Shown here one piece after another: positions 14,578 through 24,232 of a stretch of 64,000 bases of DNA (positions are counted from its first letter, which is position 1; each line of letters starts with the position of its first letter). Source of the stretch: Alkalihalobacterium sp048323755 (GTDB taxonomy: Bacteria > Bacillota > Bacilli > Bacillales > Bacillaceae_F). The stretch spans positions 1 through 64,000 of the forward strand of contig NZ_JBLWFS010000011.1 in the NCBI RefSeq assembly GCF_048323755.1, read 5' to 3'. The notes below the pieces were generated by a model. It searched no databases. It was not told the origin of the DNA and worked only from the letters and a program-made list of their open reading frames with translations. The translations under genes were made by a program, and so were the position numbers.

Positions 14578-16260
14578 TCACTTTTTAATAAGGTGATAAA
14601 CGACCGATTCGTAAGGGCGAATGGTCATGGAGTTTGCTATTGGTGCAACTTCATTATAATTCGAGATGAGCAGTTCACAATTAAAGGAATTCACTTCAAT
14701 AGATGACGGCAGTTCATACGCCACTTCGTTATCATAGAAGTTATTTATGACAAGAAGCTTCTCATCATTAGAAGATCGAACATAAGCAAAAATTTCGTTA
14801 TGATCGCGGTCTAACAACTCATAATCTCCATGCGTAATTATGTCATATTCTTTTCGTAATTGGATTAATTTTTGATAATGATAAAAAATTGAATTATCAT
14901 CTTGCACTGCTTTTTTTGCATTTATTTCTTTATAATTGCTAGCTACATCGATCCAAGGAGTCGCTGTCGTAAACCCTGCATTTTTTTCTTCGTTCCATTG
15001 AACTGGAGTTCTTGAGTTATCACGGGATTTTCGCTTAATAATTTCCATGATTTCCTCTTCTCTTATACCTTTTTGCTTCATGATTTCATAATAGTTTAAT
15101 GTTTCAACATCACGGTAATCCTTGATGCTATCAAACTTAGGGTCCGTCATACCAAACTCTTCACCTTGGTAAATGTAAGGTGTACCTTGCATCATATGGA
15201 TCGTTGTCGCCAGCATTTTCGCTGATTCATTATGATATTTTTCATCATTTCCATACCGAGTGACGACACGAGGCTGATCATGATTACACCAGAACAGTGC
15301 ATTCCAGCCGCCGCCTTTATGCATGTCCACTTGCCATTTCGAGAGAATGTCCTTTAGCGCATGGAAGTCCATATCACCGATTGCCCATTTTTCTCCGTTT
15401 GGATAATCGACTTTTAAATGATGAAAGTTGAATGTCATACTTAACTCTTTACTATCCGGGTTTGTATATTGAATACAGTGATCAATTGTCGTTGAAGACA
15501 TTTCACCAACGGTCATACTGTCATATTTCGAAAACACTTCGCTATTCATTTCTTTCATAAATTCATGAACTCGTGGTCCATCTGTGTAAAATTTACGTCC
15601 ATCTCCTGGGGGTACAGATCCATCATCATTCGGAAAACGTTGGTCCTTTGAAATTAAGTTAATAACATCTAAGCGGAACCCGTCTACACCTTTTTTAAAC
15701 CAGAAGTGCATCATGTCATAAACTTGTTTACGCACTTCTTCGTTTTCCCAGTTGAGATCAGCTTGAGTTACATCAAAAAGATGTAAATAATATTGACTTG
15801 TCTGTTCATCTAACTTCCACGCTGAACCACCAAATTTGGAAACCCAATTCGTTGGTTCTTTTCCATCAACGGGATCTTTCCAAATATAAAAACCGCGGTA
15901 TGGATTATCCTTCGATTGCTGCGACTTCTGAAACCATTCATGTTCAGTCGATGTATGATTAACGACAATATCCATAATGATTTTGATGTCGCGATTATGA
16001 GCTTCCGTTAACAATCGGTCAAAATCTTCCATCGTTCCGTACTCTTCATGAATTGAAAAATAGTCACTAATATCATAGCCATTATCAATCTGTGGCGATT
16101 TGTAGATTGGTGTAAGCCAAACCACATCAATACCGAGTTTCTTTAAATAATCTAGTTTATCAATAATGCCTTGAATATCACCTACACCATTTCCTGTCGT
16201 ATCATTAAAGCTTTTAGGATAAATTTGATATACTGTTGATTTTCTCCACCATTCGTTCAT
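14578..16260 (-). CDS. treA: Alpha,alpha-phosphotrehalase
   Basis: A 560-residue GH13 enzyme that hydrolyses trehalose-6-phosphate to glucose and glucose-6-phosphate in the cytoplasm. The catalytic residues are Asp198 (GFRLDVIN), Glu253 (TVGEMSS) and Asp328 (CNHDQPR). Calcium/fold motifs such as DIVVNHTSTEHEWF are present. Length and context (treP, treR) distinguish it from its neighbour, an oligo-1,6-glucosidase paralogue 13 bp upstream. It is translated from ATG with GAGG about 11 nt upstream and is followed 23 bp later by treR. Confidence 0.92.
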   Translation of the reverse strand: MNEWWRKSTVYQIYPKSFNDTTGNGVGDIQGIIDKLDYLKKLGIDVVWLTPIYKSPQIDNGYDISDYFSIHEEYGTMEDFDRLLTEAHNRDIKIIMDIVVNHTSTEHEWFQKSQQSKDNPYRGFYIWKDPVDGKEPTNWVSKFGGSAWKLDEQTSQYYLHLFDVTQADLNWENEEVRKQVYDMMHFWFKKGVDGFRLDVINLISKDQRFPNDDGSVPPGDGRKFYTDGPRVHEFMKEMNSEVFSKYDSMTVGEMSSTTIDHCIQYTNPDSKELSMTFNFHHLKVDYPNGEKWAIGDMDFHALKDILSKWQVDMHKGGGWNALFWCNHDQPRVVTRYGNDEKYHNESAKMLATTIHMMQGTPYIYQGEEFGMTDPKFDSIKDYRDVETLNYYEIMKQKGIREEEIMEIIKRKSRDNSRTPVQWNEEKNAGFTTATPWIDVASNYKEINAKKAVQDDNSIFYHYQKLIQLRKEYDIITHGDYELLDRDHNEIFAYVRSSNDEKLLVINNFYDNEVAYELPSSIEVNSFNCELLISNYNEVAPIANSMTIRPYESVVYHLIKK

Positions 16261-16273
16261 TGCTGCACCATCC

Positions 16274-17938
16274 TCAATGTTGATTTTCTACTAAATAGAC
16301 TCTAGCTTCATATGGCCTTAATTCATTGGTTTCTGTTTCTTTATAATTACGGATTAGCAACTGGCCTCCGCTCACTTTATCGAGATCGACTGTCGCAGGT
16401 TCACCATAAAAGTTACAAACGACATATAACTCTTGATGACCTAGCGTTCGTTTGTAAGCAAAAACTGCAGGATGATCTTCAAGAAGCAAATGATATGACC
16501 CGTAAACGACAACCTCATGTTGTTTTCTTAGCTGAATTAATTTTCTATAAAAATGAAAGATTGAATTAGGATCTTCCATCGCTTGCTTAGCATTCACTTT
16601 TTTATAATTAGGATTTACTTGTATCCATGGTTCACCTGAAGTAAAACCCGCGTTAGCACTATCATCCCACTGAACCGGTGTTCTTGCGTTGTCGCGACTT
16701 TTTGCATAAATACTAGCCATGATTTGCTCTTCCGTCTGACCTTGCTCTTTCGCTTCTTCGTAAAAATTTAACGTTTCAATATCCCGGTAATCATCAATGG
16801 AGGAAAAGGAAACATTCGTCATTCCAAATTCTTCTCCTTGGTAAATGTAAGGCGTCCCTTTCATCAAATGTAGTAAAGTGGCAAGCATCGTTGCAGATTC
16901 ACGGTGATATTGCCTGTCATCTCCAAATCGAGAAACGGACCTAGGCTGATCGTGATTGTTAAAATATAAGCTGTTCCATCCACTATGTTCGAGTTCCGTT
17001 TGCCATTTAGACAAGTTGGTCTTTAAATCCTTTAAGTTAAGTTCTTTTAAATCCCACTTACCATTTGGCCCATTATCAAGACCCATATGTTCAAATTGAA
17101 AGACCATATTCAGTTCCTGTCGATCATCCGCCGTATAAAGCTTGGCTAACTCTGGGCTTACCCCTGGCATTTCACCGACCGTCAAGATGTCATACTGCGA
17201 GAGTACTTGCTCATTCATTTCTTGTAAGTAGTTGTGAATTTTGGGGCCGTTTCGATAGTATTTACTACCTGATGCATACTTTTTACCTGGTTTTACTACG
17301 TCATCCGGAAAACCTTCCACTTTACTAATAAAGTTAATAACGTCCATTCGGAAGCCGTCAATTCCTTTATCTAGCCACCACGTCATCATTTGATAAACAT
17401 CTTGTCGCAACGCAGGGTTTCCCCAATTCAAATCCGGCTGTTTTTTAGAAAAAAGGTGTAAAAAATATTCATCTGTCTGTTCATCATATTCCCAAGCCGA
17501 ACCACCAAAGTTGGAACCCCAATTATTCGGTTCCTTTCCATCTTTTCCAGATCTCCATATATAATAATCTCGATAGTTATTCGCTTTTGAAGACCTTGCT
17601 TCAACAAACCATTGATGCTCATCTGAACTATGATTAACAACAAGGTCCATAATTAATTTCATCCCACGATTATGTACTTCTTCTAAAAGTTGTTCCCAAT
17701 CTTTCATCGTTCCAAATTCATCCATAATGTCTTGATAATCGCTAATATCATACCCATTATCATCATTTGGTGACCGATATACAGGTGAGAGCCAAATCAC
17801 ATCAATGCCAAGTTCTTTTAAATAATCAAGCTTCGAAATCATTCCTTGAAGATCGCCGATTCCATCACCATTCGAATCCATGAAGCTTCGAGGATACACT
17901 TGATAAACGACACTTTCTTTCCACCATGCTTTTTTCAT
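16274..17938 (-). CDS. malL: Oligo-1,6-glucosidase (GH13)
   Basis: A 554-residue GH13 subfamily 31 alpha-glucosidase. The catalytic triad is Asp199, Glu256 and Asp330. Val200 directly after the nucleophile (GFRMDVINF) is the residue linked to alpha-1,6 specificity in B. cereus oligo-1,6-glucosidase, against Thr in alpha-1,4 enzymes, so isomaltose-type substrates are predicted. It is a paralogue of the adjacent treA and probably arose by tandem duplication. The start follows GGTGGAGG. It lies between treP and treA, behind a strong hairpin (18013-18058) and a weak cre-like stretch (17965-17978), so its expression may differ from that of treP. Confidence 0.88.
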   Translation of the reverse strand: MKKAWWKESVVYQVYPRSFMDSNGDGIGDLQGMISKLDYLKELGIDVIWLSPVYRSPNDDNGYDISDYQDIMDEFGTMKDWEQLLEEVHNRGMKLIMDLVVNHSSDEHQWFVEARSSKANNYRDYYIWRSGKDGKEPNNWGSNFGGSAWEYDEQTDEYFLHLFSKKQPDLNWGNPALRQDVYQMMTWWLDKGIDGFRMDVINFISKVEGFPDDVVKPGKKYASGSKYYRNGPKIHNYLQEMNEQVLSQYDILTVGEMPGVSPELAKLYTADDRQELNMVFQFEHMGLDNGPNGKWDLKELNLKDLKTNLSKWQTELEHSGWNSLYFNNHDQPRSVSRFGDDRQYHRESATMLATLLHLMKGTPYIYQGEEFGMTNVSFSSIDDYRDIETLNFYEEAKEQGQTEEQIMASIYAKSRDNARTPVQWDDSANAGFTSGEPWIQVNPNYKKVNAKQAMEDPNSIFHFYRKLIQLRKQHEVVVYGSYHLLLEDHPAVFAYKRTLGHQELYVVCNFYGEPATVDLDKVSGGQLLIRNYKETETNELRPYEARVYLVENQH

Positions 17939-18012
17939 CGCTAACCTCCACCACCTTAACTTCTGCGTAAGCGCTAAACTTCATCTTGTCTGTCTAAAAT
18001 CGCTCATATGTT

Positions 18013-18058
18013 GAAAAATACCATTGGCTGCAGAGTGGCAAACCAATGGTATTTTTTT
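18013..18058 (-). terminator. Intra-operon hairpin between treP and malL
   Basis: AAAAATACCATTGG and CCAATGGTATTTTT form a 14-bp stem around a 15-nt loop, followed by T residues on the minus strand. It looks like a full intrinsic terminator placed inside the operon, so it may let through only part of the transcription from the tre promoter. Confidence 0.75.
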
Positions 18059-18108
18059 GTATCTAGAGAATGGTGAAACGAGGATTTCCCTCGTTTTCTA
18101 AGACCCTA

Positions 18109-19524
18109 TTACTGTAATTTTTTATATTTAGCAAACAGATAAGTTAATGTAAATGGAATGATGATCGCAATTCCCATACCAATAAAGAAAGGAACCCACT
18201 TATCAGCAACAATAGAGAAAAATGCAGGTAGACCACCAACACCGATAGATGGAGCCATAACGTTACTAATCGTAATAAACATACCTGCTGTTGCGGCACC
18301 GATAATTGCGCAGATGAATGGATATCTAAATCGTAAATTAACCCCAAACATCGCCGGTTCGGTAATACCTAAGTATGCTGATATAGATGATGATAATGAT
18401 AACCCTTTTAATTTATCTTCTTTTGTTGCAAAGTACATCGCTAATGCTGCTGAACCTTGTGCGATATTAGAAAGAGCAACAATTGGCCATAAGAATGTTC
18501 CGCCAATGCTGCCGATTAACTGTAAATCAACGGCTAAGAACGTATGGTGCATACCTGTAATAACAAGCGGTGCGTAAATTGCTCCGTAGAGTAAACCACC
18601 AATGGCTGCAAAGTTACCAAAAGTCCAAACAAAAACATCTGTAATCCAGTTACCAATTGTAAAAGTAACAGGTCCAATCGCAACGAATGCAATAAAACCA
18701 GTAACAAGCAAGGCAACAGGTGCCACGACTAAAAGTTTGATTGTATCAGGCACCCGTTTGTTTAATGCTAATTCCATTTTGGCTAACACATAGGATGCAA
18801 CAAGTATCGGAAGTACCTGCCCTTGATAACCTAACTTCGCAATTTCTAATCCAAATAAGTTCCAGTACGGAATTTCCCCAGCTTCTAAAGCTGCCCCGTA
18901 TGCCCATGCATTCAATAAATCAGGGTGAACGAGCATTAACCCTAGAACAATACCGAGTAATGGATTACCACCGAATCGTTTTACAGCTGACCAACCAATC
19001 AAACCTGGGAGAAAAACGAAGGCGGTATTGGCAATTAAGTTAATAATTCCAGCAAAATCGGCCCACTGTTCATGAACATCTACAATTCCTTGACCAGGAT
19101 AAAAAATGTCTGGAGCCGTTAAAACGTTGTTTACCCCCATCAATAAACCAGCTGTAACAATCGCCGGTAGAATCGGAATAAAAATATCAGCTAACATTTT
19201 AATTGCACGTTGAAGCGGATTTAGGTTTTTCTCCGCGGCAGTTTTCGTATCATCCTTTGACGCTTCTCCAATTCCCGTTATATTGACAAGCTCTTTATAC
19301 ACTTTGTCTACAAGACCTTGTCCAATAATAACTTGAAATTGGCCGTTCGTTGCAAAAGAACCTTTTACCATATCAATATTACTTAACTTTTCTTGATCGA
19401 CTTTATTTTCGTCGTTTAACGCAAATCGTAAACGGGTTACACAATGACTGGCAGAAGCAATGTTTTCTTTTCCACCAATGGCTTCAATTATTTCTTCGAC
19501 GGCTTGTCTGTTAACATCGGCCAT
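18109..19524 (-). CDS. treP: PTS trehalose transporter subunit IIBC
   Basis: A 471-residue fusion of an EIIB domain (phosphorylated Cys28 in SASHCVTRLRF) and a ten-helix EIIC domain (conserved GITEPAMFGVN near residue 389). It imports trehalose with phosphorylation to trehalose-6-phosphate. No EIIA domain is present, as in B. subtilis TreP, which borrows EIIA-Glc. The ATG at 19524 follows AAAGGAGAG by 6 nt; an upstream TTG is too close. As first gene of the operon it follows a promoter with two TreR operators and a cre site in the leader, which predicts induction by trehalose and repression by glucose. Confidence 0.92.
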   Translation of the reverse strand: MADVNRQAVEEIIEAIGGKENIASASHCVTRLRFALNDENKVDQEKLSNIDMVKGSFATNGQFQVIIGQGLVDKVYKELVNITGIGEASKDDTKTAAEKNLNPLQRAIKMLADIFIPILPAIVTAGLLMGVNNVLTAPDIFYPGQGIVDVHEQWADFAGIINLIANTAFVFLPGLIGWSAVKRFGGNPLLGIVLGLMLVHPDLLNAWAYGAALEAGEIPYWNLFGLEIAKLGYQGQVLPILVASYVLAKMELALNKRVPDTIKLLVVAPVALLVTGFIAFVAIGPVTFTIGNWITDVFVWTFGNFAAIGGLLYGAIYAPLVITGMHHTFLAVDLQLIGSIGGTFLWPIVALSNIAQGSAALAMYFATKEDKLKGLSLSSSISAYLGITEPAMFGVNLRFRYPFICAIIGAATAGMFITISNVMAPSIGVGGLPAFFSIVADKWVPFFIGMGIAIIIPFTLTYLFAKYKKLQ

Positions 19525-19543
19525 AACCAACTCTCCTTTAGTT

Positions 19544-19558
19544 TGATATCGTTTTCAT
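19544..19558 (-). promoter_or_regulatory. cre site in the treP leader
   Basis: ATGAAAACGATATCA on the minus strand matches the CcpA consensus WTGNAANCGNWNNCW at every fixed position. It lies 20 bp before the treP start and about 150 bp inside the transcript, so a roadblock-type catabolite repression is likely. Confidence 0.65.
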
Positions 19559-19687
19559 TTCGAACTTAAAAATGAGGATCTATCCTATTATTCCTACCAT
19601 TTAATGTTTCACTACAACAGTATCTTATTCTAGTTTTGAGGTACTTTATGTAATGGATAAATCACCCAAAAATACGCTTTCATAAAA

Positions 19688-19744
19688 CTTGTATATACAA
19701 GATTTCTATACTGAAATAGTAACTTGTATATACAAATGTGTCAA
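19688..19744 (-). promoter_or_regulatory. tre promoter with two TreR operators
   Basis: On the minus strand TTGACA (19744-19739), a 17-bp spacer and TACTAT (19721-19716) form a sigma-A promoter. Two copies of the palindrome TTGTATATACAA, the known TreR operator core, lie at 19724-19735 inside the spacer and at 19689-19700 just downstream of the expected start. Their centres are 35 bp apart. TreR bound at either would block RNA polymerase. Confidence 0.88.
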
Positions 19745-19814
19745 TTGTTTTTTAGGCACTATATTAAATCCAGAAAAGTGCAGCAACTCCCCTTCTTAAG
19801 CGGACAGTGGCCCC

Positions 19815-19869
19815 AAAAAAAAACTGCACCTCTAACTGTCAGTGAGTTCCTAACAATTGAGGTGCAGTT
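19815..19869 (-). terminator. Rho-independent terminator
   Basis: On the minus strand AACTGCACCTC (19869-19859) pairs with GAGGTGCAGTT and is followed by nine T residues. It probably ends the transcript of the membrane-protein genes at 19977-21097, and it insulates the convergently reading tre promoter region. Confidence 0.8.
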
Positions 19870-19976
19870 CAAGAACTGCTGCGTTTTTATTTTACTGCTG
19901 TGAAGAGTATACTTTCGTCTTTCGTCGTGTACTTTAAAAAATTTTCTGTATTACGCTGAGAACCAAAGATATCTAT

Positions 19977-20360
19977 TTATATCCGCCATCTTCGCCTACG
20001 TTTTAACACAACCAAGTTTGATCCCTTTACTTTTACATAGGGGCGAACATAATTACGATACGTGACAGCTGCTAGAACATAAGTAATCGCAATAAATGGA
20101 ATTGGGAAAACGAGCGCCTCCAATAAAACACGAGCAAATCCACCGTGATCACTGTATGTTGAAACCGATCCATATAATGCTAATTGAGACGTACTATAAA
20201 ACATAAGCATGACGAGGGCATTAATACAATGAAAGAATAGTGAAAGCTTCCGTTCTTTCGTTTCCTTTTCAATATTCCATTGCAGGAGCAACACAAGGAT
20301 CATGGATATTAAAGCAGCCGATACTGAAATTGTGTTAATTACACCGTTTGATAGTAACAT
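19977..20360 (-). CDS. Hypothetical membrane protein
   Basis: A 127-residue protein with three hydrophobic segments (about residues 10-30, 42-62 and 82-105) and a strongly basic C-terminal tail (LKRRRRWRI), which suggests a cytoplasmic C-terminus. I recognise no family. The ATG at 20360 is chosen because GAGGGA lies 7 nt upstream. It lies 113 bp downstream of another hypothetical membrane gene on the same strand, and the two may be co-transcribed up to the terminator at 19815-19869. Confidence 0.5.
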   Translation of the reverse strand: MLLSNGVINTISVSAALISMILVLLLQWNIEKETKERKLSLFFHCINALVMLMFYSTSQLALYGSVSTYSDHGGFARVLLEALVFPIPFIAITYVLAAVTYRNYVRPYVKVKGSNLVVLKRRRRWRI

Positions 20361-20473
20361 TACTAATCCCTCTTTATTAAAGATTTTCCTGTTATTATGT
20401 GCAATTTTCAATTTCTATGAGTCATTTTACAAATTATTTTAGAAATTTCTTTCAAAGTCTATTAAATAAACGT

Positions 20474-21097
20474 TTAATTAACTAGAATTATAAACGCCAT
20501 TAACGCCGTTAAACCCGTGGCTACCCCAGCAATTTGAAGCCATACTCTTGTTGAAAAGGATCGCTCCCCTAAGTCTGAACGTAACTGTTCAACAATATCT
20601 TCTCTTAAAACTTCAGCTTCCGGATATCTCCAAGCTTTTTTAAAACGGACCTTTACCGTTGTAAAAACACTTTCTGATTCCGTCCACTCTACACAAATTC
20701 TTAATTGATTGTCTGGTAATATAAATGTAATTTCACAGTAATCGACCAGATATTCTTTTTCGGTGAAACTTATATGGTGTTTTTGTAAAACGCAGCGAAT
20801 GACATCTGCTGTTCGATGCCCGGTTGACTTATATATTGTGATATATCCAATGTTGGCTAGATTTGCTAATAGAATCAAAAGTGAAACGCCAATAACTACA
20901 ATATATAGTGTTAAAAGAAACCGATCATCCAGCCCTTCTTGTAGAGGAAAAATGAGTAACGTAGGCAGGATCGACAGCCATATGGAAAACTTCGATTGAA
21001 CAAATACCCCGTTATTTTTATTCAAACTGATTGACTTTATAAATTCTCCAATTAATAGTAAGACTAATACTCCTAAATAAACATAGACCGCTATCAA
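20474..21097 (-). CDS. Hypothetical membrane protein
   Basis: A 207-residue protein with three N-terminal hydrophobic segments (about 3-18, 37-52 and 63-88), a ~90-residue soluble middle region (STGHRTADVIRCVL...RYPEAEVLREDI) and one C-terminal hydrophobic helix. The topology suggests a cytoplasmic domain held between membrane anchors. I do not recognise the family. The start is TTG at 21097 with GGAGTG 7 nt upstream. The next gene downstream on the same strand is also an unknown membrane protein. Confidence 0.5.
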   Translation of the reverse strand: MIAVYVYLGVLVLLLIGEFIKSISLNKNNGVFVQSKFSIWLSILPTLLIFPLQEGLDDRFLLTLYIVVIGVSLLILLANLANIGYITIYKSTGHRTADVIRCVLQKHHISFTEKEYLVDYCEITFILPDNQLRICVEWTESESVFTTVKVRFKKAWRYPEAEVLREDIVEQLRSDLGERSFSTRVWLQIAGVATGLTALMAFIILVN

Positions 21098-21221
21098 CTA
21101 AACACACTCCATGATCCAAAGTTTTGGGTTGGATAATTTTACAAACCCTTACTTTTATTTTACCAATTGTACACAAATGGTAAATAAATAAATTAGTTAT
21201 TTTTTCGCAAACCACTAAGAG

Positions 21222-21243
21222 CCAAGCAAATGCTTGGCTCCGT
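21222..21243. terminator. Hairpin downstream of the acyl-CoA ligase gene
   Basis: GAGCCAAGC and GCTTGGCTC form a 9-bp stem with a 4-nt loop, about 50 bp after the ligase stop codon. The T-run is weak, so it may be a terminator or part of a small repeat: a similar CCAAGC/GCTTGG hairpin with the same 'GGCTnCGG' flank occurs at 47228-47243. Confidence 0.4.
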
Positions 21244-21293
21244 GAACGGTTTATGTCCGATTTTTTTCTATTTAGATGCTTATTTTTACAGTC

Positions 21294-22907
21294 TTATTGA
21301 ATTTGATAATGTTCTTTCAGCTGATCACGCAATGCTCTTTTTAGGAATTTACCAACTGAAGTCTTTGGAATTTCATCTAAGAAGACCACATCGTCTGGCA
21401 ACCACCATTTGGCAAATTGCGGACGTAAGAAGTCCATAATATCATCTTTAGAAACTTTATCTTTGAATTGGTCATGAAGAACAACGCATGCTAGCGGTCG
21501 CTCTTGCCATTCTTGGTGTGGGATCGCAATAACTGCTGCTTCAAATACAGCTTCATGCGCCATAATACCATTTTCTAAATCTACAGAAGAGATCCACTCT
21601 CCACCACTTTTAATTAAATCCTTTGTACGGTCAACGAGCTTGATGACCCCTTCTTCATCCATTGTTGCTACATCACCTGTATGGAGCCATCCGTCATAAA
21701 AGGCATCTTTAGTTCTTTCATCGTTGTAATACTCGCTGGCAATCCAAGGTCCACGAATGAGAAGTTCACCCATCTCTTCTCCATCCATTTTCACTTCACC
21801 GTCTTTACCGACGATTTTTACCTCAAGTCCTGGCACGACAAGACCTTGTTTTGCACGAATAGATAACTTTTCTTCTTCCGGTAAATCCGTTTCATAGCTT
21901 TTTAACCTAGAAACGCTGACGAGCGGGCTCGTTTCCGTCATTCCATAGGCATGTAAGAACGGAATTCCGTACTTCACTTCAAACGCCTTAATCATAGAAG
22001 GAGGTGCTGCTGAACCACCGCAAAGAACTGCTCTTAAGCTGCTCGTATCGTATTCACCCGTCTCAAGCTCCTTAAGGAGACCGAGCCAAATTGTTGGAAC
22101 ACCTGCGGTTACTGTTATTTTTTCACTCTCTATAAGCTCTGCTAGAACTTTCGGAGTAAACTGTGCACCTGGCATCACTTGAGTCGAACCTAGCCAAGTA
22201 GCGATAAAAGGCATTCCCCAAGCATTAGCGTGGAACATAGGAACGACAGCCATACAACGATCTGACTCAGACAGACCTCCTGTATCTACCATTCCTAGTG
22301 CCATACTGTGGAGAAAAATACCACGATGACTATATACGACCCCTTTTGGATTTCCTGTTGTTGCTGATGTATAACAAATACCTGCTGGAGAATTTTCATC
22401 AATATCTTTCACAAACTCAAACTCTGGATCTCCCTCAGCTAATAATTCCTCATACGAATACACTGGAGATAAACTCGTTTCCGGTAACTCTCCATCGGTC
22501 ATTACAACATAGGCTTGAACAGTTTTAAAACTATCTTTCACTCGTTCTACTAATGGCAGTAGGTCACTATCTATTAGAAGTACTTTATCTTCAGCATGAT
22601 TTACAATGTAAGAAATATGCTCTGGAGCTAAACGAATATTAATCGTATGTAGCACAGCCCCTATTCCTGGAATACCAAAATACGCTTCTAAATGACGATT
22701 AGAGTTCCATGCAAATGTCCCTACTCGGTCACCTTGTTCTACACCTAACTTCTGTAACGCACTTGATAATCGTCTTGTTCTTTGACCAATTTCACTGTAC
22801 GTCAGTCGTTTGTTCCCTGCTGGTGTTCTCGTGATGACTTCTTTTTTCGGAAAATACTTTTCTGCTCTTTCCATCATAGAAGAAATGTTTAATGGTACAT
22901 TCATCAT
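21294..22907 (-). CDS. Fatty acid--CoA ligase (AMP-forming)
   Basis: A 537-residue ANL-superfamily enzyme. The motifs are YTSATTGNPKG (179-189, AMP-binding P-loop), HAYGMTETSP (about 310), DGWLHTGDVA (about 410), DRTKDLIKSGGEWIS (about 428) and the C-terminal PKTSVGK lysine (about 520). It activates a medium- or long-chain fatty acid to the acyl-CoA via an acyl-adenylate; chain length cannot be read from sequence. The start follows TAGGAGG. It is monocistronic. A perfect cre site 160 bp upstream predicts catabolite control, which fits a fatty-acid degradation role. Confidence 0.88.
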   Translation of the reverse strand: MMNVPLNISSMMERAEKYFPKKEVITRTPAGNKRLTYSEIGQRTRRLSSALQKLGVEQGDRVGTFAWNSNRHLEAYFGIPGIGAVLHTINIRLAPEHISYIVNHAEDKVLLIDSDLLPLVERVKDSFKTVQAYVVMTDGELPETSLSPVYSYEELLAEGDPEFEFVKDIDENSPAGICYTSATTGNPKGVVYSHRGIFLHSMALGMVDTGGLSESDRCMAVVPMFHANAWGMPFIATWLGSTQVMPGAQFTPKVLAELIESEKITVTAGVPTIWLGLLKELETGEYDTSSLRAVLCGGSAAPPSMIKAFEVKYGIPFLHAYGMTETSPLVSVSRLKSYETDLPEEEKLSIRAKQGLVVPGLEVKIVGKDGEVKMDGEEMGELLIRGPWIASEYYNDERTKDAFYDGWLHTGDVATMDEEGVIKLVDRTKDLIKSGGEWISSVDLENGIMAHEAVFEAAVIAIPHQEWQERPLACVVLHDQFKDKVSKDDIMDFLRPQFAKWWLPDDVVFLDEIPKTSVGKFLKRALRDQLKEHYQIQ

Positions 22908-23067
22908 AAATAACGCCTCCTAAAATAACCTATAATATTTATAATTTCGGCTAAAGCCGGATTACACATATGAAAGAATTGTTTCTAAGATTAGGCTGCT
23001 TCTAGTAGCTTTATTTTCTAAACTAGTAATCACTAATAAACTAATGAAGTTGTAATCAGCAGGCTTT

Positions 23068-23082
23068 TTGTAAGCGCTTACT
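23068..23082 (-). promoter_or_regulatory. cre site upstream of the acyl-CoA ligase gene
   Basis: TTGTAAGCGCTTACT matches WTGNAANCGNWNNCW at all fixed positions and is nearly palindromic. No promoter elements could be placed with confidence around it; a TTGACT lies just upstream (23104-23099). CcpA control of the ligase gene is inferred. Confidence 0.6.
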
Positions 23083-23164
23083 ATTTATATAAAACTAGAG
23101 TCAAACTAAATGTTTTACTTCTAGTTTTTGCACACTTTACATTTTTATGTTCGAGGGTATGGTA

Positions 23165-24061
23165 TCATTCTACTTTTTGGTAAATTTTCTCTACCAATTG
23201 TGGACGCTCAGTACTCAGCCATAAATAAAGACTTGCATAGCTTGAATACGGCTCCCATTCCGTTGCCAGTTCTAATATCTTATCTAGTTTCGGTTTCGTT
23301 TCTAAATCATACAATCGTTTTAGTGCATTTTGAATTCCAATATCGGCAGCAGGTAATAGATTAGGACGTCCTAACCCAAATAATAGGAAGTTTTCGGCTG
23401 TCCACTTACCGATCCCACGTATTTTTACTAACTTCTCAATAATCTCTTCATTGCCTTCGCAACGAAGGGCTTCTAAATCCAATTCACCGTTTGCTATTTT
23501 CTTAGATGTATCTATAACATACTCGGCTTTTCGTTGACTAAATTGTAACTGGCGCAGCTGATCTACCTCTAGCCTGCTAACAACTGCAGGTTCAGGATAG
23601 AAAGGAACTCCATCCACTTCAAACCCAAACGTTTTGACAAACCGAGAAGTAAGTTCATGGGCAAACTTCATATTCAACTGTTGATGAATAATTGTTTTCA
23701 TTAAACAACCATATAGATCAAAATCACAAACGATAGGTGTACCGTAAAATATATCAAATAAAGGTGCTAGTTTCGTATGTTTAAAATGTTCGGTTATGTC
23801 TTGTAAATCGACATCCCATAAAAAGATCTGCTTCAATTTTTCAAGAACCTTTTCCTCATCTTGAACATCACCGATTATGGTAATTCTCGTTACCCCATTG
23901 TTGTTTTGCACAAAAGAAACAGACACGACTTTGTTTTCAGTATAAATCGGAACTTTAACCTCATGATTGATACGATCGACAACATGCAGCGGGTCAGCAG
24001 ATAATCTTTCTAGCAAATGAGAGACGGCATATGGTGTGTTTATCTCAATTATTGTGTTCAA
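23165..24061 (-). CDS. DNA-3-methyladenine glycosylase (AlkA/YfjP-like)
   Basis: A 298-residue base-excision repair enzyme of the helix-hairpin-helix superfamily. The HhH motif is LVKIRGIGKWTAENFLLFGL (211-230) and the catalytic Asp of the HhH-GPD signature is Asp240 in LPAADIG. An N-terminal beta domain (about 1-100) as in AlkA precedes the helical core. It removes alkylated purines such as 3-methyladenine. It resembles B. subtilis YfjP more than AlkA proper, because it has no methyltransferase fusion. The start is TTG at 24061 behind TTAGGGG. It appears to stand alone. Confidence 0.85.
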   Translation of the reverse strand: MNTIIEINTPYAVSHLLERLSADPLHVVDRINHEVKVPIYTENKVVSVSFVQNNNGVTRITIIGDVQDEEKVLEKLKQIFLWDVDLQDITEHFKHTKLAPLFDIFYGTPIVCDFDLYGCLMKTIIHQQLNMKFAHELTSRFVKTFGFEVDGVPFYPEPAVVSRLEVDQLRQLQFSQRKAEYVIDTSKKIANGELDLEALRCEGNEEIIEKLVKIRGIGKWTAENFLLFGLGRPNLLPAADIGIQNALKRLYDLETKPKLDKILELATEWEPYSSYASLYLWLSTERPQLVEKIYQKVE

Positions 24062-24232
24062 TTTTTAGTACCCCTAACTTTTTGGACAATCATTTAAATA
24101 TCTAAATTTTCACACTATATAAATATACGATCTATTTGGGTTATCTCCTGCCACTTCCTATAAAATTTTATAAATTTTTACGCTTCAAAATCTTACAAAC
24201 TTCATCATGTAACGACATAGGTAATAAGTTAT

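Noticed and set aside
17965..17978. cre site upstream of malL
   Set aside because: CGTAAGCGCTAAAC keeps the core but misses several consensus positions, so it is mentioned only as weak; the sites at 7843, 19544 and 23068 are much better.
18158..18577. 139-codon open frame on the plus strand
   Set aside because: It lies antisense within treP, has no ribosome binding site, and its residues mirror the codon pattern of the PTS membrane protein.
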